64,000 bases of DNA from Candidatus Poribacteria bacterium (lineage in GTDB: Bacteria; Poribacteria; WGA-4E; UBA9662). The notes beneath the pieces were generated by a model. It was not told where the DNA came from. It made no database searches and saw only the letters and a list, made by a program, of their open reading frames with translations. The stretch is from contig PAQF01000077.1 in the NCBI GenBank assembly GCA_002709695.1, positions 1-64,000 on the forward strand, written 5' to 3'. Shown in pieces: positions 20,001 through 28,862 of the stretch. Made by a program: the position numbers and the translations under genes. Numbering within the stretch: position 1 is the stretch's first letter; every line of letters starts with the position of its first letter.

Positions 20001-20486
20001 GAAACTGCTAGTAAAACCGAAACGGCTTCGCGCTTAGGCCCCTTATCGGCAAAACAAAGTTCTCTGTCCACAGTAACTGGCACTATAGCAGGCGCTTTAG
20101 CAAAACAATCAGAACATATGGCGCAACAATCAATCCAAAATTCAGGTCAAGATATCGACACAAAGCAGATTCTTGAAAAAATGCAGCAAGCAGGTCTTTT
20201 GGTCAGTGATGCAAAACTAAACATGGATGATGTAGTACATATGATGACGAGAGATGAAATCCCTGTTGACGGTATTGGTTCTCAACAACAGGCAGCCTCC
20301 AAGAACTTAATTCAGGCACTTGCCCTATTGGAACCTCCACAACAACAGGATCAGCAACAACAGGATCAGGGAAATTTAAGTCAGATGCTTCAGGGTGTAC
20401 GTGATCGTGAAGCACAACGTCGTCAAGATCAAGAAGAGAAACAAAAACGGAGTGCTGGTTATGAACCTGTGGAGAAAGATTGGTAA
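17001..20486 (+). CDS. Fused VWA (BatB-like) and TPR/coiled-coil (BatC-like and extended) protein, 1161 aa
   Basis: MIDAS CLDVSKSMLAEDV in the first ~330 aa; a second hydrophobic segment then TPR-like NEALKKFDTNLWDQADRLFREA; long charged/Gln-rich C-terminal region. Confidence 0.8.
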   Translation: MNNLHFAEPQWFHLFWGVVSLLFVMIWLERRLGRDLSTFMHPVLQSRLVKNSPPVKRYLRIILLSLCGCFLILSLMRPQWGFQFVATPRVGAEIMVCLDVSKSMLAEDVAPSRLERAKAELTDLLTYLDGDQVGLIAFAGRASVLSPLTPDFGFLRLVLDQAGPHTITRGGTRLEEPIRKAIAGFGDTADISRSILLITDGEDHDSFPVAAAKDAAERGVRILSIGFGDENGSEIMITDPKTGARSILRDDDGRIVESRLDGSLLREIALLTEGAYIPAGTGVLDLKSIFDTHIAGLTRGEMDGRSRTVRNDSFQITLLLALLSLLGAVISTMGSRQMSYSSGTSFRTHRIVRLIIILLSLVSVETLAQQNEKKPVVVFDETTSSSDEPAYLDIKSKENDINSQEKVPRTIYNEALKKFDTNLWDQADRLFREARSHAGTDGTVRYNATYNLGWVEVKKSDSILATEPKSALESLYKAANWFREAVTLRDDINARHNLEIVLKRAMILSDSLMDAEKGDLLKRVNEIIEMQRGFLDIVRKEVDLGETEMYTNEQSRRKLRSLAIQQLDVLSESQQITSNTVREVDGLRGKNESDQTPEDKMRVAQLEGFLHYLHRGQERMGQARRRLRTSQVERGYRRAATALTELKRGRDQLLDPVARIDVLLSDSMELVQQTSIKADEGGESSLQSNQVLPVWLTGKYLIDTQTSMSDRTHELFQSLSAGLENQAKQEIPEDPRHRELVENLQNAVPWIGKSHQKFSDAIVQLESSYYENAIGLQNEGITFLANAREIFLDLRQLVELIYQDQMRIQQYLDPSTNLTTRGLSKVEFTQQILEYIPLILVFQDKNIERDLRLEDLIESALNQIDITQEQMDKQAQNQGRQKSSSGKNQIGNVSPFLSQLDQANELETEKKRLEEARRLQKKMSQQFTDNRRHLANLIRKKNVNAISTSSLRPVNSLVNKSIKTTEQLRRLFFSLIEHLRDTIQKQIELGDETQNAITLAETASKTETASRLGPLSAKQSSLSTVTGTIAGALAKQSEHMAQQSIQNSGQDIDTKQILEKMQQAGLLVSDAKLNMDDVVHMMTRDEIPVDGIGSQQQAASKNLIQALALLEPPQQQDQQQQDQGNLSQMLQGVRDREAQRRQDQEEKQKRSAGYEPVEKDW

Positions 20487-22291
20487 TGGAAAAGGCATAT
20501 AACCTGAAGTTTTTTACTATAATACTAGTTTTGCTGCTGGTGATATTACTTGATGTATCTAGTGTCCATGGTTGGACTCAATCAGCAAGTCTTCAAACAA
20601 CCCAACGCCCTCCATATTATTCAGGTGTTCCTTTGGAATTGCTGGTTGTTGCAGAAGGGTTCGATGAAACACCCCAGCCAAAGCTTGAATTTGAGCAGCC
20701 ATCAAATGTTTCTTTGGAACTTGTTGGAGTAAGTCCTAACGTCAGCTCCAACATCCAAATTATAAATGGTCGGATGACCCAGAGCCGAAGCGTAGTATTC
20801 AAATATCATCTCCGTTTTCTAGCAAAAAATGTGGGGAATTATCAAGTTGGGCCGTTCGTGGTTGTGCAAGGTAATACCCGAAAACGAGTAGCAGGAGCCA
20901 GAATTGACGTTGGAAAAGTACCAAGGGCTACTAATCAAAATATTAAGTTGATTTTGCCTCCAAGTGATCTTTATGTGGGCCAACGAATACCTATTAGTTT
21001 GGAATGGTGGGTAGAATCCAGCGGTGTCGAAAACCTGATTAATCAACAAGCTCAAGTACCTTTGTTTGATCGTCAGGACGATTTCCAGTTTTATGATGAA
21101 GATAAGCAGGAAGATAATACATTTTCTATATTACTTAATTCAGGACAACAGGCATTCCCAGCTAATGTCAGATCAGACCAGAAACAAAATAAAACGTACG
21201 TCGTGTGGAAGATCGATCGTATTATGGTACCTCTGAAGCCTGGAGAATTCGATATTGAGCCTGCTTCAGTAAATGTAGATGAAGGTTTACGTTGGCAACG
21301 CGATCTATTTGGTAGACGTACTGCAACTCAGTCTCGTAAATTAAGAGTTGATGGCAAGCATCTGAAATTCACGGTATTACCTGTACCAATGAAAGGTCGA
21401 CCTGCTAGTTTTGCTGGTGCCGTTGGTAAAGGTGTTGTTTTGGAGGTTAGCGCCGATCGATCGGTGGTACAAGTCGGAGACCCAATTAACGTAACACTGA
21501 TCTTGAAGGGAGGTGCCGAGGTTGAAAGTGCTTCATTGCCTTCAGTAGCAGATGATTTACCTGATACTGATTTTCGAATCCCTGAGGGTGAAATTGCGGG
21601 GGAATACATTGGTGATGGAAAACGTTTTGAATTGGTAATACGAGTTTTAAACGATGGAATCCGTGAGATTCCTCCCATTTCCTATTCGTGGTTTGATCCT
21701 AATCTGAAAGAATTTCAAACTACACGCTCACGTCCCATAGCTTTGTCAGTAAAAGCTGCGCAAATGGTTTCTGCACAAGACGTAGTGCGAGCCAAAGAAT
21801 TTGAGACAGCATCGGAAGAAAAAGAACTTGAAACCCAACAAGTTACAAAAGAAACACGACCTGCGTTCACCTTAAATAGAGCTGATTTATCCATTAACAA
21901 AGACATTGATTTGTTGACCCATTCATCCGGAAAATTCCTGGGAGGATGGATCCAACAAGGAATGTGTTATACTTTGGCCTTCATGTTTTTGGTCATGGCC
22001 CCATTAATTAAAAGGCGGGCAGATGTAGATCCTACAGTTGTCGGAAAATCAAAGGAATTGCAACTTCAAAGGGAAGCAATTTCAACTGCGGCTAGTCCAG
22101 GAGATCTAAGTGACGCACTTAGACGCATGGCGGTAGTTGCAGACGTCGTTTCTCGGAAGGAATATGAATCTGTTCTAGCTGAATGTGATGCGCTTGAATA
22201 TGCACCTAACGGTGCAAACTCGAAAATCGATACTAATGTTAGGAACCGAGCTCTAGCGTTAGCTGATGAAATGTTAGAAGGAATAATATAA
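20480..22291 (+). CDS. BatD-like (oxygen tolerance family) protein
   Basis: Signal peptide, PYYSGVPLELLVVAEGF, GPFVVVQGNTRKRV, DPINVTLILKG and a C-terminal TM; overlaps the preceding Bat gene. Confidence 0.8.
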   Translation: MVMEKAYNLKFFTIILVLLLVILLDVSSVHGWTQSASLQTTQRPPYYSGVPLELLVVAEGFDETPQPKLEFEQPSNVSLELVGVSPNVSSNIQIINGRMTQSRSVVFKYHLRFLAKNVGNYQVGPFVVVQGNTRKRVAGARIDVGKVPRATNQNIKLILPPSDLYVGQRIPISLEWWVESSGVENLINQQAQVPLFDRQDDFQFYDEDKQEDNTFSILLNSGQQAFPANVRSDQKQNKTYVVWKIDRIMVPLKPGEFDIEPASVNVDEGLRWQRDLFGRRTATQSRKLRVDGKHLKFTVLPVPMKGRPASFAGAVGKGVVLEVSADRSVVQVGDPINVTLILKGGAEVESASLPSVADDLPDTDFRIPEGEIAGEYIGDGKRFELVIRVLNDGIREIPPISYSWFDPNLKEFQTTRSRPIALSVKAAQMVSAQDVVRAKEFETASEEKELETQQVTKETRPAFTLNRADLSINKDIDLLTHSSGKFLGGWIQQGMCYTLAFMFLVMAPLIKRRADVDPTVVGKSKELQLQREAISTAASPGDLSDALRRMAVVADVVSRKEYESVLAECDALEYAPNGANSKIDTNVRNRALALADEMLEGII

Positions 22292-22360
22292 TAAAGCGAA
22301 AACTAAATTCTTTCGAATAACATACTTCCATTCTCAAATAAAGTTTTGGAATAGTCATAA

Positions 22361-23206
22361 ATGAACAATAAAAGCGACATTAGTATAAAAACTTCCGAAT
22401 GCCTGAAATATCTCATAATATCCTCCATAATGGTTTTCTTTATTGAGTTCCAGGTGGAGGCGTCAGGTTCTCTTGAAGACAAAATCAAACAGGCATTTAC
22501 GGCTTATTCTCAAGCACAGCAGGCAACGAAAAGAGAAGCTCGCATGGAAAATTTCCAGAGGGCACAGTACCTCTTCGCTCTGGTGTCTAAGCAAGGAATT
22601 GAAGCTGCCGCACTTTATACCAATATTGGCACAGCTGCTTTGCAAGCGGAAAACCTGGGGGATGCAGTATTGGCTTTTCGGAGAGCACTGGAAATCGACC
22701 CTGATTATCCTCAAGCTTTACAAAACCTGAAACAGGCACGCGAACTTCTTCCCGCTTGGGTGCCTAAGCCTATTGAAGATAGCACTTTGGACAGTTTTTT
22801 CTCGTGGCAAAGGTCGTTATCCACGGCTGAGCAGTCTGGTCTTGCTGCATTATTATTCCTACTTTGTTCCATTGGATTTGCCATATCAATCCGTTGGGAG
22901 CTGATTCTAGCAAGAAACTTAGCCTTTTTACCTTTGTTGTTATGGATGGTATTTGTTGTGTCTTATATAATTGACATTACTACGAATGAGGGTCGAGATG
23001 CGGTGATAATCGTTGACGATACAATTGCAAGGGTTTCAGATTCCGCCAATGCCCCGCAGCGATTCTCCCAACCAATGTCAGCAGGAATGGAAGTCAAAGT
23101 GTTAGAAGTACGAAATGACTCCAATTGGGCCCATGTAAGTTTGTTTAATGGTAGAGATGCTTGGGTTAATTTTGCTAGCTTAGCCTACGTGGATGCCCCT
23201 AATTGA
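22361..23206 (+). CDS. BatE-like protein: TPR, two TM segments, SH3-like domain
   Basis: TPR (LYTNIGTAALQAENLGDAVLAFRRALEIDPDYPQALQNLKQAR) followed by TM segments and SH3b-like VKVLEVRNDSNWAHVSLFNGRDAWVN. Confidence 0.78.
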   Translation: MNNKSDISIKTSECLKYLIISSIMVFFIEFQVEASGSLEDKIKQAFTAYSQAQQATKREARMENFQRAQYLFALVSKQGIEAAALYTNIGTAALQAENLGDAVLAFRRALEIDPDYPQALQNLKQARELLPAWVPKPIEDSTLDSFFSWQRSLSTAEQSGLAALLFLLCSIGFAISIRWELILARNLAFLPLLLWMVFVVSYIIDITTNEGRDAVIIVDDTIARVSDSANAPQRFSQPMSAGMEVKVLEVRNDSNWAHVSLFNGRDAWVNFASLAYVDAPN

Positions 23207-23841
23207 TAAAAGAAGGATTAAGCTAGCCTAAGTCAAGCATCTTCTAGAGTTTTTTATTTGAATAGTACTCAATAACAAAGATCGGAAAAACTGGAGTTTT
23301 CTTTTGTGTGTTTCCTGCAAGCGCTGATTGCATTTTTGCCTGAGAATGAATAGGTATTTAACTGGATGGTTGGGATTCGATGATCCAAAGTAAAAACACA
23401 CTGAAAACCGTAAAAAAAATTCAAGTGTGTGGAAGAATGAAGTAATGCTTTAGCACATTTGGGAGAATCACATTCTATGGTTAATTCATCAGCACGTTGT
23501 AAAGATCAACTTCAATTATTAACATCAGAGAATCTAGGAATTCCTGTTGCCAAACTTGATCAAAGTCTACATTTCCAGTTTTTACATAATCCCTTTGATG
23601 GTAGCTAATGACATTGGAGTAGGATAACAGACGAAACTACACCATTTTTCGCATCGTTGATGGAAGGTGTTAGTTTCTTGCCCCAGCGCAACAGATTTGT
23701 GGAGAGGATGTACGTGGAATTGGTATAGATGCGCACCGATACGATACACAGGTAATACCGAATAGCATTCTAATACAGTGTATCCTCAACAGACAACTTT
23801 GAAACATATTGTTTACTAGTTATAGCTGGAACTGGAGAGCT

Positions 23842-24098
23842 CTGTGTGATTCTAGGATCTCATCTCCCGCCAAGCAATAAACACTGTATCAGGATACGTC
23901 ATTGTTTTTGATATACACACATGGCACGCGTCCTACGGGGGTAGTCAAAATCGGCGTGTGTACAACCTGGACTACTTTCAAAACCCAAATGTTGCCGGCG
24001 AAATTGAATTACCTCGGCAACTTGGTAGATCCCATGCTAGTTTCATCAATCACCTCGACACTAAGTGCAAATTTAACTACTCTAGAAACTGGATATAA
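23842..24098 (+). pseudogene. Degraded phytanoyl-CoA dioxygenase (PhyH) C-terminal remnant
   Basis: GELCVILGSHLPPSNK in one frame, then after a frameshift GYVIVFDIHTWHASYGGSQNRRVYNLDYFQNPNVAGEIELPRQLGRSHASFINHLDTKCKFNYSRNWI-stop (23892-24098). No usable start; not in the ORF track in this frame. Confidence 0.6.
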
Positions 24099-24536
24099 AA
24101 CCCGTACCAAAGTACAATCTGCTAATGCTGAATAGACGAGTTCAACGAAACAGGCTACTTTGATCAACCTAGGGTTGTGGAGCTATAATTCAGCATTCTC
24201 TCAGAGATTGTGGTCTGTTTTAACCGTACAATTTCTGTAATGCAGTTCTGTTTGCCTGGCATTTTTCTTAAAGCAAGATGTCTTGTCAATTACCGTTTGA
24301 TTGACTACTATAAACATCTTGGTTGTTTTGGACAAATGTGACGGATTTTTTTGCTATCCCTGCGTTCGAATGAACAGCAAAGCTCATTTTTAAGCCTATC
24401 AGTCCCAAATTATGTGTGTAATGAATATTTGTTGAGATAAAACAGGGGCAATTCAGCTATTTAAAAATTGAATAAAAAAAACAAGAAACTTGGGTGTTTT
24501 CTCCGTAATCTCGACGCCATTTGATTTTGCAAGAAC

Positions 24537-25430
24537 CTAATAGGTTGCTAGAAATGTCTCTGTCCATTTGGGATGGTAGTTACTTTCAAACAACCAGTCG
24601 AAAGTATCTGGCACGATGTGAGTGCGATCTGGCCGAAGTTTACTACGTAATCTTGGGAAAAAATCCATTACCGCATCGCGTTGATTCTTTGGAAGTCCAC
24701 AGGATACTCCTGTGGCTACCCAAGATGTTCCCATTGCCTTGCGGGGAACATCGTCCTCATTCATCCATGCAGAGTGCAATCCAGCACTACAAAGTATCAA
24801 GATTTGGCCTCGGTGGGCCACAGCAGGGCTTGGATCCTGTTGTATCCAAGGGGTGCTATTGTACATATCTGGTATGTATTCTGGAAATGCAGGGGTATTT
24901 TTCGAAACCGGAGCCGGCCGCAGACCGTGTACCCGAGGCAGTTGGGCTTTGTGGTCCGGTTGAAGTATCCGACTCCAGTGTTCCATGATGTGACGATGAC
25001 TACCAGGTAGTATGCGCATTGCACCACGATGGGCTGGTACGTCGTTGAGCCAGAACCACAGCTCAGCACGCATCCGGCGAGGCGTTGCTTCGAAGTCTTC
25101 TAGCGTTGCTTGAATGTCTATGTGGCATCCATTTGCCCATTGATCTCGGTTACTTGCGTATGGTGGATTGGTTGGTGGACGTTCATGCGGTGCTAGACCC
25201 CACCAAAGGTGCACCGTATTAGCACGAAGCAGTTTTTTAGCGACTTCTTCGAAGTATGGGTGTTGAATAACTTCAATATAATCTGGATCTTCGTATGGCT
25301 CATGTCCGCTTTGCTTTAGCCTATCCCATGCTGCCTCCGCACGGTCTAACTGATCCGTTGTAAATGGACTGTCTATAGTTACCGCCCCGTGTTTTTCATA
25401 TTGTGCTAATTGTGTGTCAGTAAACATCAT
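24537..25430 (-). CDS. Phytanoyl-CoA dioxygenase (PhyH) family protein
   Basis: HID metal motif (GCHIDIQ), PGSHRHIMEHW, distal H...R (GLHSAWMNEDDVPR); ATG at 25430 preceded by GGGAG. Confidence 0.85.
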   Translation of the reverse strand: MMFTDTQLAQYEKHGAVTIDSPFTTDQLDRAEAAWDRLKQSGHEPYEDPDYIEVIQHPYFEEVAKKLLRANTVHLWWGLAPHERPPTNPPYASNRDQWANGCHIDIQATLEDFEATPRRMRAELWFWLNDVPAHRGAMRILPGSHRHIMEHWSRILQPDHKAQLPRVHGLRPAPVSKNTPAFPEYIPDMYNSTPWIQQDPSPAVAHRGQILILCSAGLHSAWMNEDDVPRKAMGTSWVATGVSCGLPKNQRDAVMDFFPRLRSKLRPDRTHIVPDTFDWLFESNYHPKWTETFLATY

Positions 25431-25656
25431 GAAAAATCTCCCTTTGATTATTCTTACTTTAATGGGTTTGGTCAACTAATAATAAGAAATCCAGAAATTT
25501 AATAAGGACCTTATTAACAGCAGATTGAACTGGAATTCAACTCGAGTTCCTATTGTGAATTGATTATTTGTAACAAGCAATTCTTTTTATTTTATTAAAT
25601 CTTGCAATCTCGAAAAAAATAAGAATTCGATTAAATGAGGAAAAACATTTCCTAAA

Positions 25657-27168
25657 TTAGACAAGGTCTAATTCTATAATCGCCTGAATTCCACTATCTA
25701 GTGCTTCAAAAAGCAATGGTAAGCGGCTGTTATCGACGCCAGCGTAAACTATGTTTGGCTCCGATCGGACAAGGTTTTTATCATTAAATAGATAACCGAT
25801 TTTTGGAATAGGCATTGCATGCCCCATCACCTTAAGAAAAACTTTTTCAACTTGACTGGAGATATCTTGATTAAAATACATGCAAATTTTTTCCACAGTA
25901 TCCGCAACAATTTCCTGAGCTCGATCAGTGATAGAATTCAAAAGAATTCTTTGTGTGGAATCAAAACAATAATAGGCGGTGAATACTCTGTAGTTCTCCT
26001 TTATTCGTATTTGTGAAGCATTATCCACGAAACCCATAAAGTGCGGGTCTCCCATGAGAAACTCGTTTTGCCAAAACGAATCTGATTTGACTTTATCGTT
26101 CAAGACAAAATTTATGATTAACCATGGAGCATATTCATTGTCCTTAAAAAGATAACCATCTGGTGGGAAGACGTATTTCAATGCGTGCTTTTGCCCAGCA
26201 TAAATGATCTTTTTAGCTCGATAAACATCAACCGCTCTCTGTTTGATGTTTATAACTTGTACCTCAAAGGCTTCACCTATTTTCTTGATACTTCGGACTA
26301 GATGACTTGTCTTAATATTTTCTTTTGGTAATGTATTTACCATTTTGTTTATGAAATAATAATTTCCTTCTGGAGGGGAGAACAAGCTAACATCCTTAGT
26401 ATAGTAAGGGCGGCACATATAGTAGTGAATTCCAGCTAAAGCCGAAACCTTTTGGGCCTCAGCCCCATAGTCGTCTTTCATCTGGTAGTCGATTCCCCTC
26501 TTAAAATCAGAGGGTAGTGCAAGAGATTTTTGTAGGAATGTAGTAAAACTAATTTCGTTTAATGACCATAATTTTTTGTTGATGAGACGAGTGGGTAGTT
26601 TCATCTCTGGTAAGTAAGGGGACAATAATTTGAGAAAATCATTTTTCAAATTATTAGAGGGTAAGACTTGTTCTTTGAATCCATTCTCAGTTAGGGTTCT
26701 GCTTTCAACCTGAGTTGGGATAAGATATTGGCTATCGACAAAATCCCATAGCCCAATATGGCTATCGTAGAATATTACGCCTAGGTCTTTTAAAAACCGC
26801 AAAGTTTCCTGTCCATAGTATTCGGGATATGCCAAATCATAATGTGCTCCCTGAGAGAAAATTTCCCCTGCATAAGCTTGGCGACTTGAACTCCCTCCGA
26901 GATTCTCTGATAATTCACACAAAACAAAATCTCGGTTACGTATTTGGCAAGCTGATGATAACCCTGCTATTCCACCACCAACAATAAGATAATCTGTCGA
27001 AAAAATATTCCTTGTAGGAAAGGATGTGCTTTCAAAGAGCAGGTGCCCTATACTCATATCAGATCTGATTGATATATCATAGGTTTTGAAGTTTGTAGGA
27101 TCGCACGATTGCGTCAGAATTCCGGTTAAGGAAAGAGAAGAAAGCTTGATAAAGGATCGGCGATTCAT
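25657..27168 (-). CDS. FAD-dependent oxidoreductase, exported (Tat-like/lipoprotein N-terminus)
   Basis: MNRRSFIKLSSLSLTGILTQSC (twin-Arg and lipobox-like), dinucleotide fold DYLIVGGGIAGLSSA, C-terminal NIVYAGVDNSRLPLLFEALDSGI. Confidence 0.75.
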   Translation of the reverse strand: MNRRSFIKLSSLSLTGILTQSCDPTNFKTYDISIRSDMSIGHLLFESTSFPTRNIFSTDYLIVGGGIAGLSSACQIRNRDFVLCELSENLGGSSSRQAYAGEIFSQGAHYDLAYPEYYGQETLRFLKDLGVIFYDSHIGLWDFVDSQYLIPTQVESRTLTENGFKEQVLPSNNLKNDFLKLLSPYLPEMKLPTRLINKKLWSLNEISFTTFLQKSLALPSDFKRGIDYQMKDDYGAEAQKVSALAGIHYYMCRPYYTKDVSLFSPPEGNYYFINKMVNTLPKENIKTSHLVRSIKKIGEAFEVQVINIKQRAVDVYRAKKIIYAGQKHALKYVFPPDGYLFKDNEYAPWLIINFVLNDKVKSDSFWQNEFLMGDPHFMGFVDNASQIRIKENYRVFTAYYCFDSTQRILLNSITDRAQEIVADTVEKICMYFNQDISSQVEKVFLKVMGHAMPIPKIGYLFNDKNLVRSEPNIVYAGVDNSRLPLLFEALDSGIQAIIELDLV

Positions 27169-27181
27169 TTGATTGGAAGTA

Positions 27182-27871
27182 TCAGATCAACATATCTGGA
27201 AAGTTACTGGCAATTCCGGCGATGTTATGTTGAATAATCTTACGAATTTCTTCTGGTCTTTCTTCATGCCATATCATAACTTGAAGTCCTGATCTAGCAC
27301 AAGTTTCCATTAATTCATTTGTTAACAGTATATGGGGAAATGGGTGACGTTCCCAACAGAAATGGATTATATCTGCTTTAGCAGATTTGGCCAATGAAAC
27401 GAAATCAATATCCATTTCTCCAGTTAGTATCGATCCGAGAATGTGCGGTGCTATTTCTTTTGCATGACGCACTTTTCTCCTATCAAAAGACCCTATAATG
27501 ATTTCATCGTCCATTTTATTCTTATTAATTAAATCAATCGTTGGTTGTACAGTATTGTTGCCTTTCAACTCGATATAGAGTTTACAGCGACCTTTTACAC
27601 AATCAATAGCTTGTTGTAATGTGGGAATACGTTCGCCTTTACCTACATCAAATTGTTCCAGCTCAAGAATCGTTAGCTCTTCAATTAGATTCCCTTGAAC
27701 TTTAGAGTCATGAATGACAACTGGTATCTTTTCTTGACACAGGTGTACATCAAGTTCAATCATGTCTGCGCCCATGTTGATTGCCTTTTCAAAAGCCCGG
27801 ATTGTATTATTGGGTTCGTAACCAGAGGCACCTCGATGTGCAATTTTTAAGTATTTGTGTCTATTTTCCAT
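27182..27871 (-). CDS. Glycerophosphodiester phosphodiesterase family protein
   Basis: IAHRGASGYEPNNTIRAFEKAINMGADMIELDVHL, VVIHD, LYIELKG. Confidence 0.88.
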   Translation of the reverse strand: MENRHKYLKIAHRGASGYEPNNTIRAFEKAINMGADMIELDVHLCQEKIPVVIHDSKVQGNLIEELTILELEQFDVGKGERIPTLQQAIDCVKGRCKLYIELKGNNTVQPTIDLINKNKMDDEIIIGSFDRRKVRHAKEIAPHILGSILTGEMDIDFVSLAKSAKADIIHFCWERHPFPHILLTNELMETCARSGLQVMIWHEERPEEIRKIIQHNIAGIASNFPDMLI

Positions 27872-28027
27872 ATCAAGTATTGGTTGTTTTAGATTAGTGT
27901 TTCATTTAATCAAATTTAGTTCGTTTTTGCAAGTTAAACTCTAATATTGACGTTTTTGGATAAAGTCTGCTATTATCTTCCCAAGCCATTTTTAGCTGTC
28001 TGTTCTAATGTAAAAAGGATTCATTGA

Positions 28028-28849
28028 ATGCAATATCGTACACTTGGCCGTACTGGACTCAACGCCTCGGAAATTGGGTTTGGAGGTGGACGCATCCGTT
28101 TAGATCAGGACCCCCAAATAGTTATTGAAATACTACATCAAGCTTTTGATGCTGGTTTGAATTTTATCGATACCGCTCCAACATATGGAGGAGGAACAAG
28201 TGAAAACATCATCGGCAAAGCTATCACTGGAAAACGCAACGAACTTATAATCATGACTAAAACAAAAGCCTATGATTTAAAAGGTATTATTGCTAGTGTA
28301 GAAGAAAGCTTAACACGGCTCAATACGGATGTAATTGATATCCTGCAATTTCATGGCGGTTGGTTTACATCCTCGGAAACATCACAAGTCTTGAATCAGG
28401 GAGGGTTAGAAGCCTATAAAAAACTTCAGACTCAGGGGAAAATTCGATTCATCGGTTTTTCTGCAGATGGACCTTCAGCGGGTGTTGAACAGATGATTGC
28501 CACTAATGAATTCGATGTAATACAAATTCATTACAATTTAATGTATCAGAGTACTTACGATGCGTTTGGTAATCAAGGCATAATAGCTGATGCTAACAGT
28601 CGAGAGATGGGGATTGTACTAATGCGGTCGACCACGAGCCAAGCCTTTCAACGTTTGATGCACCATAGTTTCCCTGATCAAATACCAGAAACTGCAATTG
28701 ACAGGTTTCTGTTGAATTACGTATTATCTAATTCACTAGTTGATGTCGCCTTAATGAGTTTACAAAGTTCTGAGGATGTTGCTTGGACAAATGCGGTTTC
28801 TAATGCAACAGATACGCGGATTGATCTGCAAAAAATTCACGGCCGATGA
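28028..28849 (+). CDS. Aldo/keto reductase
   Basis: YRTLGRTGLNASEIGFGG, NFIDTAPTYGGGTSENIIG, DILQFHG. Confidence 0.92.
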   Translation: MQYRTLGRTGLNASEIGFGGGRIRLDQDPQIVIEILHQAFDAGLNFIDTAPTYGGGTSENIIGKAITGKRNELIIMTKTKAYDLKGIIASVEESLTRLNTDVIDILQFHGGWFTSSETSQVLNQGGLEAYKKLQTQGKIRFIGFSADGPSAGVEQMIATNEFDVIQIHYNLMYQSTYDAFGNQGIIADANSREMGIVLMRSTTSQAFQRLMHHSFPDQIPETAIDRFLLNYVLSNSLVDVALMSLQSSEDVAWTNAVSNATDTRIDLQKIHGR

Positions 28850-28862
28850 TTGTTCTTCACGA

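Noticed and set aside
23902-24135. ORF 23902..24135 (MFLIYTHGTRPTG...) as a gene
   Set aside because: The frame starting before it (23892..24098) encodes clear PhyH-like sequence; the tracked ORF is the wrong frame.
24600-24640. TGGCAC-containing sigma-54-like site
   Set aside because: Lies inside the PhyH CDS and lacks a properly spaced TTGC element.
24521-25069. Several plus- and minus-strand ORFs (24521..24988, 24681..25010, 24712..24963, 24797..25069) overlapping the PhyH gene
   Set aside because: They lie in other frames of a well-supported minus-strand PhyH CDS (24537..25430) and show no recognisable motifs; treated as shadow ORFs.
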